This document shows, in pieces, positions 1-9,652 of a stretch of DNA of 44,728 nt (the first letter of the stretch is position 1; every line of letters starts with the position of its first letter). The notes beneath the pieces are model-generated. The model searched no databases, was not told the DNA's origin, and worked only from the letters and a program-made list of their open reading frames with translations. Origin of the DNA: Akkermansia muciniphila (GTDB lineage Bacteria; Verrucomicrobiota; Verrucomicrobiia; Limisphaerales; UBA9464); the NCBI GenBank assembly GCA_945900455.1, contig CAMDJH010000014.1, forward strand, positions 1 through 44,728, given 5' to 3'. The position numbers and the translations under genes are program-made.

Positions 1-2
1 TT

Positions 3-1355
3 CTCCGTCCAGCCTTCTGGCTGACCACAATCTCTTCGCAATCTCAGCGCATTTTTTATCTCATCTTACTGTCACTCGAGAAAACCACCCTTTCCGTGAG
101 ATGCACCCCTCTGCGGACCCCGGCCAATCTTCTCATCGCCGGCCTCAGCGACATTGATCCCGTCTCGGTGGGGTCGCACTTGGCGAGTGTCCGAACCCGC
201 ATCGACGGCCTGCAGCCTGTCTGGAATGACTCGCACGTCGCCACCACTCGCGACCCGGCCCATACGATCAGTTTCGGCTCGCACGTTGATCGCCGCACCG
301 GCGTTCACCACATTTTCGCGGGACTTTCGAATGGCGAAATCTATCGCGGAGTGTACGACGAACACCAGGACAGCCGCGTCACCTGGGATTCGTCGTCGCC
401 CGAATTGAGTGGGACCGGACCGATCACCGCCTTTGCCGAGTGCAATGGATTTTTGTACGCCGCCTGCGCTCTCCTCCAGGCCAGCCCTGCCGCCAGTGTT
501 TCGGGAGGTTTATTCGTCCGCCGTGACACCAACACCCTTTGGGAGAAAATCTATGAATGGCCGCACCCCGTCGACTTGGCCGGAGCTTTGGACGAGCATC
601 GGTTCCTGCGGGGTTTGACCGCTGTTCCCGAGCCCCACGACCAGGGACGCCAGGTGCTCCTGGCCGGTCGCGCCTGGCCCGGTGTCATCGAGCGCATTGA
701 CCCCGACCCGACACGGGGCCACGTGGTGACCATTGAGCTTGATGTACGGGATTTTCTGGCCCGCCAATGGAACGACGACCGCATCCGCCAGAGCTCGGTC
801 ACGCTTGGCTACACCGGTTTCACGCCCGCGACCAACCCGGTGACGGGCGAGCATGTCCACCTGGTGGGGCTCTGGGTTCAACACCCTGGCGACACCGTTC
901 CGCCACGCAACGGTTCCCACTTTCTGATCCGCCATCCGAATGCCACGTATGAATCCGCAGACATCGAAGGGTTTGCGCCGGGCGTCCCCCCTGGGCAAAG
1001 CCTGCGCGCGACGCGATGCATTGTACCGTCGCCGTTTCTCGACGAGCCGGGCGGCGGGCTGTATTTGGGAGGCTATGACGCGAGTCGCGAGGAATCGCAC
1101 GATACGGCCTGGATCATGCACGGGGCATGGAGCGCGTGGCCGTTGCTCAACATCCAGGAATTGAATTCCTCCGAAAATCTCCTGGAGTGGCCCACGACGG
1201 ACCCGAGTTGGGTGCTCGAATCCAGCGCCGACATTGGCAGTGGGCGGGTCTGGAAGGGGGTCCAGGGCCGTTCGACCCGATCGGCCCATCGGGAATCGCT
1301 CCCGATCCGGGCGGCGGGGCCGGCCGGATTCTACCGCCTGCGCAAACAAGATTGA
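3..1355 (+). CDS. Exported hypothetical protein, 5' end outside window
   Basis: The frame is open from the left edge of the window to a TGA at 1353-1355, so the true start lies upstream; the GTG at 96 is only an internal candidate. The visible part is about 450 residues of Gly-, Asp- and aromatic-rich sequence with no enzyme motif that I recognise. Repeated short strands ending in GGLY, GGYD or FLYAA look like a beta-propeller or kelch-like fold. The last 60 residues (WVLESSADI, then FYRL near the end) resemble the C-terminal tail of the delta-60 protein that follows, a tail common on secreted Verrucomicrobial proteins. The likely location is the cell surface or periplasm. The function is unknown. 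Confidence 0.7.
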   Translation, partial: LRPAFWLTTISSQSQRIFYLILLSLEKTTLSVRCTPLRTPANLLIAGLSDIDPVSVGSHLASVRTRIDGLQPVWNDSHVATTRDPAHTISFGSHVDRRTGVHHIFAGLSNGEIYRGVYDEHQDSRVTWDSSSPELSGTGPITAFAECNGFLYAACALLQASPAASVSGGLFVRRDTNTLWEKIYEWPHPVDLAGALDEHRFLRGLTAVPEPHDQGRQVLLAGRAWPGVIERIDPDPTRGHVVTIELDVRDFLARQWNDDRIRQSSVTLGYTGFTPATNPVTGEHVHLVGLWVQHPGDTVPPRNGSHFLIRHPNATYESADIEGFAPGVPPGQSLRATRCIVPSPFLDEPGGGLYLGGYDASREESHDTAWIMHGAWSAWPLLNIQELNSSENLLEWPTTDPSWVLESSADIGSGRVWKGVQGRSTRSAHRESLPIRAAGPAGFYRLRKQD

Positions 1356-1561
1356 CGCGCTCGGCATGGGCGAAGGACCGCCACGGTCAAGTCGCGATCT
1401 GTGCGCCCGACGGCACACGCTATTTGCCGAGCGTCCGATCGAGGGTGGGCGATCCGGTTTGGAGGCTTGGACCGCCGACGAGGACGGGCCAACGACTCCA
1501 ACGATCGGGTCAAAAAGACGCTCGCGGGGAAGGTTGGAACTGCGGTAGCATCACGCTTGGT

Positions 1562-3538
1562 ATGAAAGTGCCTCCTTTCGTCGCATTCTGGGCCGGTCTG
1601 TTTGCTTTCGTCCGCCTCGCCGCGCAGCAGCCGGGTTCGCTCGACACCAATTACGTGGCCGTGGCCGGGACCGACGCCCTTCCTACGGTGTTGGCCCCGA
1701 TGTCCGATGGCCGCTTATACGTGGGTGGCACATTTGCGAATTACGGAGGCACCGGGCGCGCGGCGGTCGCCCGGCTCCGGGCGGATGGAACGGTCGATTT
1801 GACATTCACTCCGCCGCTCCTGCGCAAGATCATTCTGCTGGCCGGATCCACGAATGCCGGAAGCGTGACCGCCGCGTTGGTTTTGCCCGACGGGCGTCCG
1901 GTGATAGCTGGGTCGTTTTCTCACGTCGGGGCCGCTCCGGCGCCGGGGCTGGCGGTACTGAACCTGGATGGTGGAACAGCTGCCACGGGATTCGCCATCA
2001 GCAAGATTGAGCCCTCGGCTCTGCTTGCCGGTCCGGGCGGGACGTTTTATGTCGGAGGCAAGGGCAACGTGGACGGCACTCGCATCCCCTTGTTGCGGTT
2101 TCGGGCCGATGGCTCCCTGGATGCGGCCTTCACACCGCCCACGTTGGCCGAGCTTAGCTATGCGAGTAGTTCCACCTATTCCCTGCTGAAGGGTCCGGGT
2201 GAAACGCTTTACGTGGTCACCGCCGCGGCAGGACTTAACTTTGCCCAAACGTCCGATATACTCCGGCTGAACAGTTCCGGGGCCCTCGACCCGTCGTTTG
2301 CCGCCGCAGGCAAGGGTAACATCCCGTTCTCCACGTTCGGCAGCTTTGTCAGCGATTCGACGGGCCGGGTGACGCTTACCGGCGTGGCGTCCTACCGCGG
2401 CACCCCGCTAATCCGAAAAATCAACCGGCTGACCGTAGATGGCAGTTTGGATGCCTCGTATCCGGTCACCGCGAATCCCGGATTTGGCGGCCGCGTGATT
2501 GCGGTCCAGGCGGACGGCAAGCTCCTCTATACCAGCACGGCCGTCCCAATCAACCGACTGAATGCCGACGGTACCGTGGACACGAGCTACGCCAATCCGG
2601 CCAAGGTGCCGGCCGTGCAGACTGCGCTATCGCTGACGCAGTTTGCGTTGGCGGTAGATGGGAATCTGTTTGCGGGCGGGTTCAAGTTTACTCCGGCGTT
2701 TACGTTGCTGAACGGTGCTTTCCGTATCTTCGGCGATCCAGTGGGTGCGGGACCGGTGATCGCTGTCGAACCGGTCGCGCAGACCAACACCCTGGGGGCG
2801 CGCACCCGCTTCTTCGTCATTGCCCAGGGGGCTCAACCGCTCGCCTACCAGTGGTACCGGAACGTGACACCGATCGGCGGAGCGACCAACACGAGCCTGA
2901 TCCTTGATCCGTCCACACCGGCCGATGCCGATGCCGACTTCCGCTGTGTCGTCTCGAATGCGCAAGGATCGGTGCCTTCGGCCGCGGTGCGATTGACGCT
3001 GCTGGCCGCGACGCCTGGCAGCGTGTATCGCGAGACGGACGAGCCGGTGGGTGCTGACGCCCCCGTGTTGGATTTGAAATGGGACTCGGCCGGCGGGTTG
3101 GTGGCGGCCGGCGATTTCACGAAGTTCCATGGCGCGAACCGGATTCGCGCCGCTCGGCTGGTCAACGGGGGCAGTCGGGTGGACCTGACCTTCGACACCG
3201 CTGCCCTCAGCGGGCCCTTGGGGAGCTTTGCGGAGGTTTTGCCTCTCAGTTCGGGCAAGGTGCTCGCGATGGGCAATTTGGGTGTTACCTACGGCGGTGT
3301 GCAGCACTACGGATCGTTGCGGCTCAGCCTCGATGGCACTCTGGACACGGCGTTCAATGTCGCGGGCGTCGGTGGCGATCTGTCGGATCGATTTGCCGAG
3401 GGTCCGGCCGGGGCGCTCTTCATTGCGGCGGGTTCTTGGAATGGCGTGCCGTTACCCAGCGGTTTCGGCCGACTGAGCGCTGAGGGTGTCCGTGATGCCA
3501 CGTATATTCTTTCCCAAATTTCTTCGGTGGCCGGGTAG
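1562..3538 (+). CDS. Delta-60/Ig-like repeat exported protein, N-terminal part (frameshifted)
   Basis: I chose the ATG at 1562 because it opens a clear signal peptide (MKVPPFVAFWAGLFAF, cleavage near LAAQQ); upstream in-frame sequence overlaps the previous gene. The product has two blocks of delta-60 repeats, recognisable by units such as ARLRADGTVDLTF, LRFRADGSLDAAF and LRLSLDGTLDTAF (about eight units), separated by an Ig-like domain at about residues 397-482 (YQWYRN and DADFRCVVSNAQG). Delta-60 repeats are thought to form beta-propellers in secreted proteins. The frame stops at 3536-3538 in the middle of a repeat, and the next frame continues the same repeat at once, so this is the front half of one protein of about 1410 residues. 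Confidence 0.8.
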   Translation: MKVPPFVAFWAGLFAFVRLAAQQPGSLDTNYVAVAGTDALPTVLAPMSDGRLYVGGTFANYGGTGRAAVARLRADGTVDLTFTPPLLRKIILLAGSTNAGSVTAALVLPDGRPVIAGSFSHVGAAPAPGLAVLNLDGGTAATGFAISKIEPSALLAGPGGTFYVGGKGNVDGTRIPLLRFRADGSLDAAFTPPTLAELSYASSSTYSLLKGPGETLYVVTAAAGLNFAQTSDILRLNSSGALDPSFAAAGKGNIPFSTFGSFVSDSTGRVTLTGVASYRGTPLIRKINRLTVDGSLDASYPVTANPGFGGRVIAVQADGKLLYTSTAVPINRLNADGTVDTSYANPAKVPAVQTALSLTQFALAVDGNLFAGGFKFTPAFTLLNGAFRIFGDPVGAGPVIAVEPVAQTNTLGARTRFFVIAQGAQPLAYQWYRNVTPIGGATNTSLILDPSTPADADADFRCVVSNAQGSVPSAAVRLTLLAATPGSVYRETDEPVGADAPVLDLKWDSAGGLVAAGDFTKFHGANRIRAARLVNGGSRVDLTFDTAALSGPLGSFAEVLPLSSGKVLAMGNLGVTYGGVQHYGSLRLSLDGTLDTAFNVAGVGGDLSDRFAEGPAGALFIAAGSWNGVPLPSGFGRLSAEGVRDATYILSQISSVAG

Positions 3539-5793
3539 TGCTCGCCTTGCCAGGCGGCAAGCTGCTGGTTGCGGGGCGGACGAATCTAAACACGGCTTCG
3601 AGCGGGGTGCTGCGGATCAACGCCGACGGCACGCAGGATCCCACCTTTTTCCGCGGCCCGCTTCCAAATCTCAGCTCACCTCAGGTCACGGCGCTGCTTC
3701 GTCAGCCGGACGGCAAGATCCTGGTTGGAGGGGCCTTCAGCACGACCGGTCTGGGCGGGTCCCGTCGCGGCTTTCAACCCGGGCACACACTCGGCGTAAT
3801 CCGGCTGCTGCCGGACGGTCAACTCGATCCCAGTTTCAATCCTGTTCCCGCTCTCTCGGCGCTCAACGGACCTTCGGTGCTGCGGCTTGCACTGCAGGCA
3901 GACGGGCGAATCTTGATCTTAGGAAGCTTCAATTCGGTCGGTGGCTATTCTCGGCCGCTGCTGGCTCGCCTTTGGCCGAATGGCGTGGTGGATCCTGAGT
4001 TCTCACCCGCTCCAGCCACCCATCCTTCGCATCCGGGTTCGGTGTCCGCATTGGCCGTCTCGGCGGCCAACGAGATCTTCCTCGGCGGTGATTTCCAAAA
4101 GATCGACGGCTTGTCGCGTACGAACTTCGTTCGACTGAACGGCGGTCCGCTGCAGGCGATTCCGGCCGGTCCGACCCTCGTGAGCGTTCCCGCCCGCATC
4201 GTCGCGAGTGCCGGCACGAACTTAACGCTCACCGTCGAGCCCGCTGGCTCTGGGCCGTTCCAGTATCAATGGCGACGTAACGCCCGGGCTGGTTCGGCCG
4301 AATTCTCGGACATCGCCGGAGCCACCCATGCGATTCTCACGTTGCCCAACATCCGGGTGGAAGACTCCGGTTTGTTCCAGGTCGCGGTCGTCAATCCCGG
4401 GGGTGCGGTGTTCAGCACCTATATCACGGTGCTCATCGAACCCAACCCCGTTGTTCCCGGCACGGTCGACCGCTCGTGGGCAGCGCAAGAATTCGTGCGC
4501 GGAGTCTCGGCCGTGAACCCCGACGGTTCCGTCTATGGCGCGCAACTGAACGGCATCACGCGGCACTTTGAGGATGGGACCGGTGACGCCGAATTTGTTA
4601 CCCCGCCCGATTTGGTGCGGCCGGACAACTTCGTGGACAACGGCATCACCGCCCTGCTGCGACAGCCCGATGGCAAGCTGCTGGTCGTCGGCCGGCTGTC
4701 GACCGAGGGCGGGCCATGCAATGTCGCCGGCAACACCTGTTTCGAGCCTAAACGCGGGTTGGCGCGCTTGTTGCCGGATGGCGGCTACGATCCGGGCTTC
4801 ATTCAGACCAATGCATTCTCGGGTGCGGCCCAGCAGAAGCCGTCGGCGCTTGGCCGCCAGAACAATGGGAAAATTTTGGTCGCCGGCACGTTCGAGAATT
4901 TCTGCGGCCGAACGGTCACCGGCCTGGTTCGCTTCGGCGCGACCGGCGCATTCGACGACTCATTTGATGTCGAGTTCTTGAGCGATCTCCTCAACCCGGC
5001 GCGGACGCTGCCAGGCACGGTGGTCACGCTGCTCATTCTGCCGGAGGACCGGATGTATGTGGGCGGCGGCTTCACCCGGGTGCAGGGAGTGGCTCGCAGC
5101 GGTGTGGCGCGACTCCACGCGGACGGTTCGTTGGATACCGATTTTAATCCGCCGGTAATGGCCAACGTCAGCCTCGGACAGGCCGGAAGCCTCACGTTCT
5201 ACGGTCTTGGGCCGGTGACGCCCGAGGGCGGAGTCTATATTTTCGGGCGCTTCCAGTGGGAGCTGAATGGGCCGATCTACTCCGCGTTGCGGTTGCGCGC
5301 CGATGGTTCGGTGGACGACTCGTTCAAGATCACGACGGATTTCGCGATCAACACCGGCGCCGTGCAGTCGGACGGCAAGTTGATCATCACGGGCCAGTTT
5401 ACGGTCTTGAACGGGCAGCCCCGCGCCGGTTTCGCCCGCCTCAAGCGCGACGGCTCCACCGACGCAACCTTCACGCCAGGCAGTGGCTTCGCTGTGGGAG
5501 TGCCATTGACCCTCCTGCCGGACAGTAAGCTTCTGGCGGGTGGCGTGCGTTACTTCGCCGGCGAGGGAGTGGAACCGGCAACCGCGAGGCTGGCTTTTGC
5601 GCTGACGCCGGAAGGCCTGCGGCTGACGTGGTCGGCGGGTTTCCGATTGCAATCGACGACCTCCCTCGCACCCCCGAGTTGGCAGAATTTGGGCGCCCCT
5701 TCGCCGTTTACCGTGCCGCTCGGTGGCGGTGGAGCATTCTACCGAGTGGTGCCCGCGCCGATAGTAGGCAAGAGGGCCGGCTTTCCCGACTGA
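3538..5793 (+). CDS. Delta-60/Ig-like repeat exported protein, C-terminal part
   Basis: This is the continuation of the gene at 1562 in the frame one base back. The GTG at 3538 is only the first possible start; reading a few codons further upstream gives GRVVLALPGGKLLVAG, exactly the delta-60 unit interrupted in the other frame. About nine more delta-60 units follow (for example IRLLPDGQLDPSF, ARLHADGSLDTDF and ARLKRDGSTDATF), with a second Ig-like domain at about nt 4170-4440 (YQWRRN, then EDSGLFQVAVVNPGG). The C-terminal tail has LQSTTSLAPPSWQNL and FYRV, as in many secreted Verrucomicrobial proteins. There is no own signal peptide. Either the gene is a recent pseudogene or there is a one-base sequencing deletion near 3520-3537. 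Confidence 0.75.
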   Translation: MLALPGGKLLVAGRTNLNTASSGVLRINADGTQDPTFFRGPLPNLSSPQVTALLRQPDGKILVGGAFSTTGLGGSRRGFQPGHTLGVIRLLPDGQLDPSFNPVPALSALNGPSVLRLALQADGRILILGSFNSVGGYSRPLLARLWPNGVVDPEFSPAPATHPSHPGSVSALAVSAANEIFLGGDFQKIDGLSRTNFVRLNGGPLQAIPAGPTLVSVPARIVASAGTNLTLTVEPAGSGPFQYQWRRNARAGSAEFSDIAGATHAILTLPNIRVEDSGLFQVAVVNPGGAVFSTYITVLIEPNPVVPGTVDRSWAAQEFVRGVSAVNPDGSVYGAQLNGITRHFEDGTGDAEFVTPPDLVRPDNFVDNGITALLRQPDGKLLVVGRLSTEGGPCNVAGNTCFEPKRGLARLLPDGGYDPGFIQTNAFSGAAQQKPSALGRQNNGKILVAGTFENFCGRTVTGLVRFGATGAFDDSFDVEFLSDLLNPARTLPGTVVTLLILPEDRMYVGGGFTRVQGVARSGVARLHADGSLDTDFNPPVMANVSLGQAGSLTFYGLGPVTPEGGVYIFGRFQWELNGPIYSALRLRADGSVDDSFKITTDFAINTGAVQSDGKLIITGQFTVLNGQPRAGFARLKRDGSTDATFTPGSGFAVGVPLTLLPDSKLLAGGVRYFAGEGVEPATARLAFALTPEGLRLTWSAGFRLQSTTSLAPPSWQNLGAPSPFTVPLGGGGAFYRVVPAPIVGKRAGFPD

Positions 5794-5899
5794 GATACTG
5801 GGCGCACATCGGCAGCGGGACTTCTCGCGACGGCGATTCGATCATTGACACCTGGGTCGCGCTCGCCGGCATCATCGGGTAACCACCCATCATTCGACG

Positions 5900-7150
5900 A
5901 TGCACGCCACAAAGCTATTGCACTACGCAGCCATTGTTCTTGCCGGCAGTCTCAGTGTGTTACCGCCGGCCATGCGGTTACAGGCTGCGGAGGCGCCGGC
6001 CGTTCGGGACCCACACTCGAAGGCAAGGAGGACAGGCGGCCTTAAACCGCCGGAGGAGAAGGAACTCATTTACGTGATGCTTCCGGGCACTTTGGAGGGC
6101 TCTTGGGACCAAAATGGCAGCGGAATTGTTGTCCTCGACGCCACCGACAACTTTAATTTCGTGAAACGGATTGTGACCTGGGATATTCCGGCAAGCCGTT
6201 TTCCCGAGCAGGTCGCCGGCGTGACGGCCAGTCCCGTCACGCAGATGATATATGTGGCGACGCGCGGTCGGCTCGCGGCTTGGGATCTGAGGACCGAGAA
6301 AAAGGTTTGGGAAAACGCTTTTGACGGCAATTGCTGCGAACGCCCGCAAATGGCACCCAATGGTTCGTTCATGTATGTGGGATCGGATCTTAAAGACTAT
6401 TGGTACGTCGTGAATCCGATGACCGGCGAGCTGATCACGACGGTTCGTTCGCCGCAAAGTCCCAACGCGCATAACCTGAACCTGAGCCCGGACGGCAAGA
6501 TTGCCTTCATGGCCCCCAATGGGAAGGTCATGGGGTTGGCCGATACGACGACCCACACGCTCCTGCGGACGATTTCGTTTCCGGACAACATCCGCGTCTT
6601 CGTGGTGAACCACGATGGCTCGCGGATTTATTCCAACATCAACAACCTGCTGGGATTCGTCATCGCCGATGTGAAGACCGGCCAGATCCTCCACACGGTG
6701 GAAGTGTCGGGCTTCGGTTGGCCCGAAATATGGAATGCCACGCCGCGCCCGCGGATCCCCCACGGTTGTCCAAGTCACGGTATCGCGTTTACCAACGACG
6801 AGAAGGAGGTGTGGGTCTGCGATGGCATCAACAATTACATCCATATTTTCGACAACACCCAGATGCCGCCGAAGCAGTTGGAGAGCATCAAGACCTCCGC
6901 GGGCCCGTTCTGGATCACGGTGGGCCTGGATGGGTACCTGGCCTATTGTTCGTCCGGCGACGTCATCGACATGAAGTCGCGAAAGATCGTGGGGCAGCTG
7001 AAGGACGAATATGGCCGCCCGATGTATAGCGAAAAGCTGCTGGATATGGTTTTTACGAACGGGAAATTGACCCGAGTCGCGAATCAGTTCGGCAACGCGC
7101 TGACGGCCGTCGCAAGACCTGCGGCGACCGAGCCGGTCAGAAAAAACTGA
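5900..7150 (+). CDS. Exported YVTN/YncE-like beta-propeller protein
   Basis: The product has 416 residues. The N-terminus (MHATKLLHYAAIVLAGSLSV, then AMRLQAAEA) is a signal peptide. The body is a series of blade-like segments typical of seven-bladed YVTN/YncE-type propellers: IVVLDATDNFNFVKRI, MAPNGSFMYVGSD, LNLSPDGKIAFMAPNGKV, VNHDGSRIYSNINNLLGFVIADVKTGQIL and IAFTNDEKEVWVCDGINN. No catalytic motif is visible. The gene ends 10 bp before the DapA-like gene and probably shares its mRNA, so it may bind or present the substrate of that enzyme in the periplasm. The substrate is not deducible. Confidence 0.85.
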   Translation: MHATKLLHYAAIVLAGSLSVLPPAMRLQAAEAPAVRDPHSKARRTGGLKPPEEKELIYVMLPGTLEGSWDQNGSGIVVLDATDNFNFVKRIVTWDIPASRFPEQVAGVTASPVTQMIYVATRGRLAAWDLRTEKKVWENAFDGNCCERPQMAPNGSFMYVGSDLKDYWYVVNPMTGELITTVRSPQSPNAHNLNLSPDGKIAFMAPNGKVMGLADTTTHTLLRTISFPDNIRVFVVNHDGSRIYSNINNLLGFVIADVKTGQILHTVEVSGFGWPEIWNATPRPRIPHGCPSHGIAFTNDEKEVWVCDGINNYIHIFDNTQMPPKQLESIKTSAGPFWITVGLDGYLAYCSSGDVIDMKSRKIVGQLKDEYGRPMYSEKLLDMVFTNGKLTRVANQFGNALTAVARPAATEPVRKN

Positions 7151-7160
7151 GGAGAATGTT

Positions 7161-8222
7161 ATGCAAGCGGCAATCGTTACACGTTCCCGAGACATGAATC
7201 GCCGGGAATTCCTGCGTTGGCTTGGAGCGGGCACCAGCGGGCTCGGGCTGAACTATCGTGGCTTTGCAGCGGCGCCCGATCGATCGGCAGGCTCGCGACG
7301 CCTCCGCGGCATCTTCCCGATTGCCCAGACGCCATTCACCGCGTCGGACCAACTCGACGTCGATGCCCTCGTCCGGCAGTTGGAGTTCATCGACCGCGGG
7401 GGTGTGCACGGTTTTGTCTGGCCGCAGCTCGCGAGCGAGTGGTCGACCTTGGCCGAGGGTGAGCGGATGGCCGGAATGGAGGCGATTGGCGCTGCCGCGC
7501 GAAAGTTGCGCACGGCGGTCATACTGGGTGTGCAGGGGACAGACCTGGCGGCAGTGCGCCGATACATCAAGCAAGCGGAACGCGTCGGCGCGGACGGCGT
7601 CATTTCCCTGCCGCCCGCCGAAAATACGGATCCGAAGGCGCTGTTGAACTACTACCAGGAGGTGGGGAAATCGAGCGGCTTGCCGATGTTTGTGCAGGCG
7701 GTCGGAAAAATGGATGTGGACTTGCTCCTCGAGCTCTACCGGACGATTCCGACCATGCGTCATGTGAAGGATGAGGCGGGCGATCCGCTGCAGCGGATCG
7801 GGCCGCTTCGCGAAAAGAGCCACGACGAAATCAAGGTATTTTCGGGCAATCACGGCCGCAAAATGCCCGAGGAGCTCGAGGCCGGTTTCTCCGGCAGCAT
7901 GCCCGCCGCCGGTTTAGCCGACCTATATGCGACCACCTTCGACCTCTGGCAGGCTGGCAAGCGCGACGACGCCCGGGTGAGTCATGCCCGGACGATCGAG
8001 GCGCTCGATACGATGCTCCGCTACGGCATGGAAGGCATGAAGTACGTACTGGTGGCACGGGGGGTATTCAACACGTACGGGGTCCGGACCCCGGCTTCGC
8101 GCGGCTTTTCCGAGGCGACAAAAGTTGCGACGGGCGGGTCGCAAACCCCGGCGCTCGACGACGCGGGCAAGCAGACCCTGCAGGCGCTCGTGACATCGTT
8201 GAAGCCGCATCTTAAGGCCTAG
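7161..8222 (+). CDS. Exported dihydrodipicolinate synthase/N-acetylneuraminate lyase family protein
   Basis: The product has 353 residues. The ATG at 7161 has a good ribosome site (GGAG at 7151-7154); an in-frame ATG at 7194 would start directly on the twin-arginine-like signal NRREFLRWLGAG. The mature part is a DapA-superfamily TIM barrel: GIFPIAQTPFT near residue 50, a barrel-type repeat to residue 150, and the Schiff-base lysine K203 in HVKDEAGD. The usual catalytic Tyr (the YN of YNxP) is Val in MFVQAVG (residue 178), and the GTTGE loop is replaced by PQLASEW. The fold and lysine support an aldolase-type activity on a 2-oxo acid, but the missing Tyr makes the exact reaction uncertain. A role outside the cytoplasm is inferred from the signal. 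Confidence 0.85.
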   Translation: MQAAIVTRSRDMNRREFLRWLGAGTSGLGLNYRGFAAAPDRSAGSRRLRGIFPIAQTPFTASDQLDVDALVRQLEFIDRGGVHGFVWPQLASEWSTLAEGERMAGMEAIGAAARKLRTAVILGVQGTDLAAVRRYIKQAERVGADGVISLPPAENTDPKALLNYYQEVGKSSGLPMFVQAVGKMDVDLLLELYRTIPTMRHVKDEAGDPLQRIGPLREKSHDEIKVFSGNHGRKMPEELEAGFSGSMPAAGLADLYATTFDLWQAGKRDDARVSHARTIEALDTMLRYGMEGMKYVLVARGVFNTYGVRTPASRGFSEATKVATGGSQTPALDDAGKQTLQALVTSLKPHLKA

Positions 8223-8336
8223 GGCCTCAATAGGAGTTTTAGGGTTTTCGAGTTTTAGGTTTTTTTTGGAGACCGTTGGCAGAGGTCTGCCGGAGGACGG
8301 GTTGGCAGGTTTATCCCGTCTTGCGGTCGATGGGAA

Positions 8337-9647
8337 TTACTCCCGCACAATCTCGATCGGCAAGACGAAGATCCGTGTGAGGTCGGCGTTGTTTTCTGGC
8401 CGCGGCTTGGCGCTCCGATCATAAACCAGCAACAGTTGGTTGGGCGCAATCTCCAGGATCTCAGTATAAGACGAGGTCTGCCAAAGTGGAGGACTGGCGG
8501 GGCGGTCCGAATCCTGGAAAGCGTTGATTCGATAGGTCTTGTCAGGGGCCCAGCGATTGTGGATCTCGACGATATCGATTTCCTGCCAAGTCTGGGCTCG
8601 GGGATCGGTTGATAGCCACAGATGGATGCCTGGGCGGCCGGTTGAGAGCGCAATGGTGCCGTTCGCCGTCCGAACGAGACTCGGTTCCACGCTGTACGCG
8701 GGAAGCGCTTCTGCCTTGCTCCAGGTGCGACCCAGGTCGTGGCTGTAGGCGCGCCGGAGTTTCCATTCCTTGGTGCCGCCCACTCGGAAGATCGTCATCA
8801 GGTCCCCATCCGCCAGCTGAATCATGGCAATCTCATTGGGTCCTTCGGCATTTCTTGGCAGTTCGGTCGCGTCGGCGATCTTCGCATAATACCGCCAGGT
8901 CCTTCCCCGATCCTCCGAGGCCATGAGGAAGTTCTCATACTGCTTTTCCCCTTTCTTCATGCCGTAGCCCGTGGCGAGCAGACGCCCGCCCACGTTTAGG
9001 GCGGTGCCGTCAAAGACCAGTGGCGCGAAACGGTTGGACGGGACAATTCCGGCCAATGGTTCCGTGCCGTAGAATCCATACCCGACGCTACCCAAAACGG
9101 GCCATGGCCATTCCACGACTTTCACGCCGCGTGGTTCCAGGATAACTCGACTTCCGCCTCGCTCGAGGCGGGTATAGGTTGCCTCGAAATTTCGCTCATT
9201 GCCGGGAGTCTGCGGGTAAAGATAGGCGGGGATACCCAACAGAGAATTGTCGGTGTCGGCCATGTAAACCATGGCCTGATGCTCCGCCACGAAATCGAAC
9301 CGTTGCCCCCAAGTCTTACCGTTGTCCGATGAGAACTGTAATCCGCTGACATTTCGTGGATTGTCGTAATAGTCTGAAACCAACGAATACGAAACAAGGA
9401 GTTCGCCGGTGGGAAACCGGGCCATCGACGGAACCGGATGATTCATGACCCAACGGTGATTGGGTCCCTCCTCCCAAGCCAATTGCGCGGCCACCTGAAC
9501 CGGTTCGCCCAAACGCACCCGCAGGCCGTTCAATTTCACCTCCGTCGTTTTCGCCGGAATGGAATCGTTGGAAGAAATTGGGGCCGCCAGCCCGACGGCG
9601 AATGCGATGCTCCCAATCAGCAGGCCAACCCGAGATCGATTATTCAT
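8337..9647 (-). CDS. Exported Asp-box (sialidase-like) beta-propeller protein
   Basis: The product has 436 residues from the ATG at 9647, which opens a signal peptide (VGLLIGSIAFAVGLAAP); a longer reading in the same frame runs antisense-like through the permease gene and is rejected. Three Asp boxes are visible, SSDNGKTW (residues 106-113), SEDRGRTW and SHDLGRTW, spaced as in six-bladed sialidase/BNR propellers. An early Arg-containing strand MNHPVPSMARFPTGELLVSYS fits the first blade. The full sialidase active site cannot be confirmed by eye. The gene starts 5 bp after the permease stop and is last in a three-gene operon. Likely role: glycan hydrolase or glycan-binding protein at the cell surface. 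Confidence 0.82.
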   Translation of the reverse strand: MNNRSRVGLLIGSIAFAVGLAAPISSNDSIPAKTTEVKLNGLRVRLGEPVQVAAQLAWEEGPNHRWVMNHPVPSMARFPTGELLVSYSLVSDYYDNPRNVSGLQFSSDNGKTWGQRFDFVAEHQAMVYMADTDNSLLGIPAYLYPQTPGNERNFEATYTRLERGGSRVILEPRGVKVVEWPWPVLGSVGYGFYGTEPLAGIVPSNRFAPLVFDGTALNVGGRLLATGYGMKKGEKQYENFLMASEDRGRTWRYYAKIADATELPRNAEGPNEIAMIQLADGDLMTIFRVGGTKEWKLRRAYSHDLGRTWSKAEALPAYSVEPSLVRTANGTIALSTGRPGIHLWLSTDPRAQTWQEIDIVEIHNRWAPDKTYRINAFQDSDRPASPPLWQTSSYTEILEIAPNQLLLVYDRSAKPRPENNADLTRIFVLPIEIVRE

Positions 9648-9652
9648 TACGT

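Noticed and set aside
5978-7234. Long open frame antisense to the beta-propeller gene
   Set aside because: The sense strand has a signal peptide, propeller repeats and a ribosome site for the next gene. The antisense product is His/Arg-rich with no family motif.
8223-8336. T-rich stretch between convergent genes as a rho-independent terminator
   Set aside because: There is a run of T residues near 8262 but no GC-rich hairpin before it.
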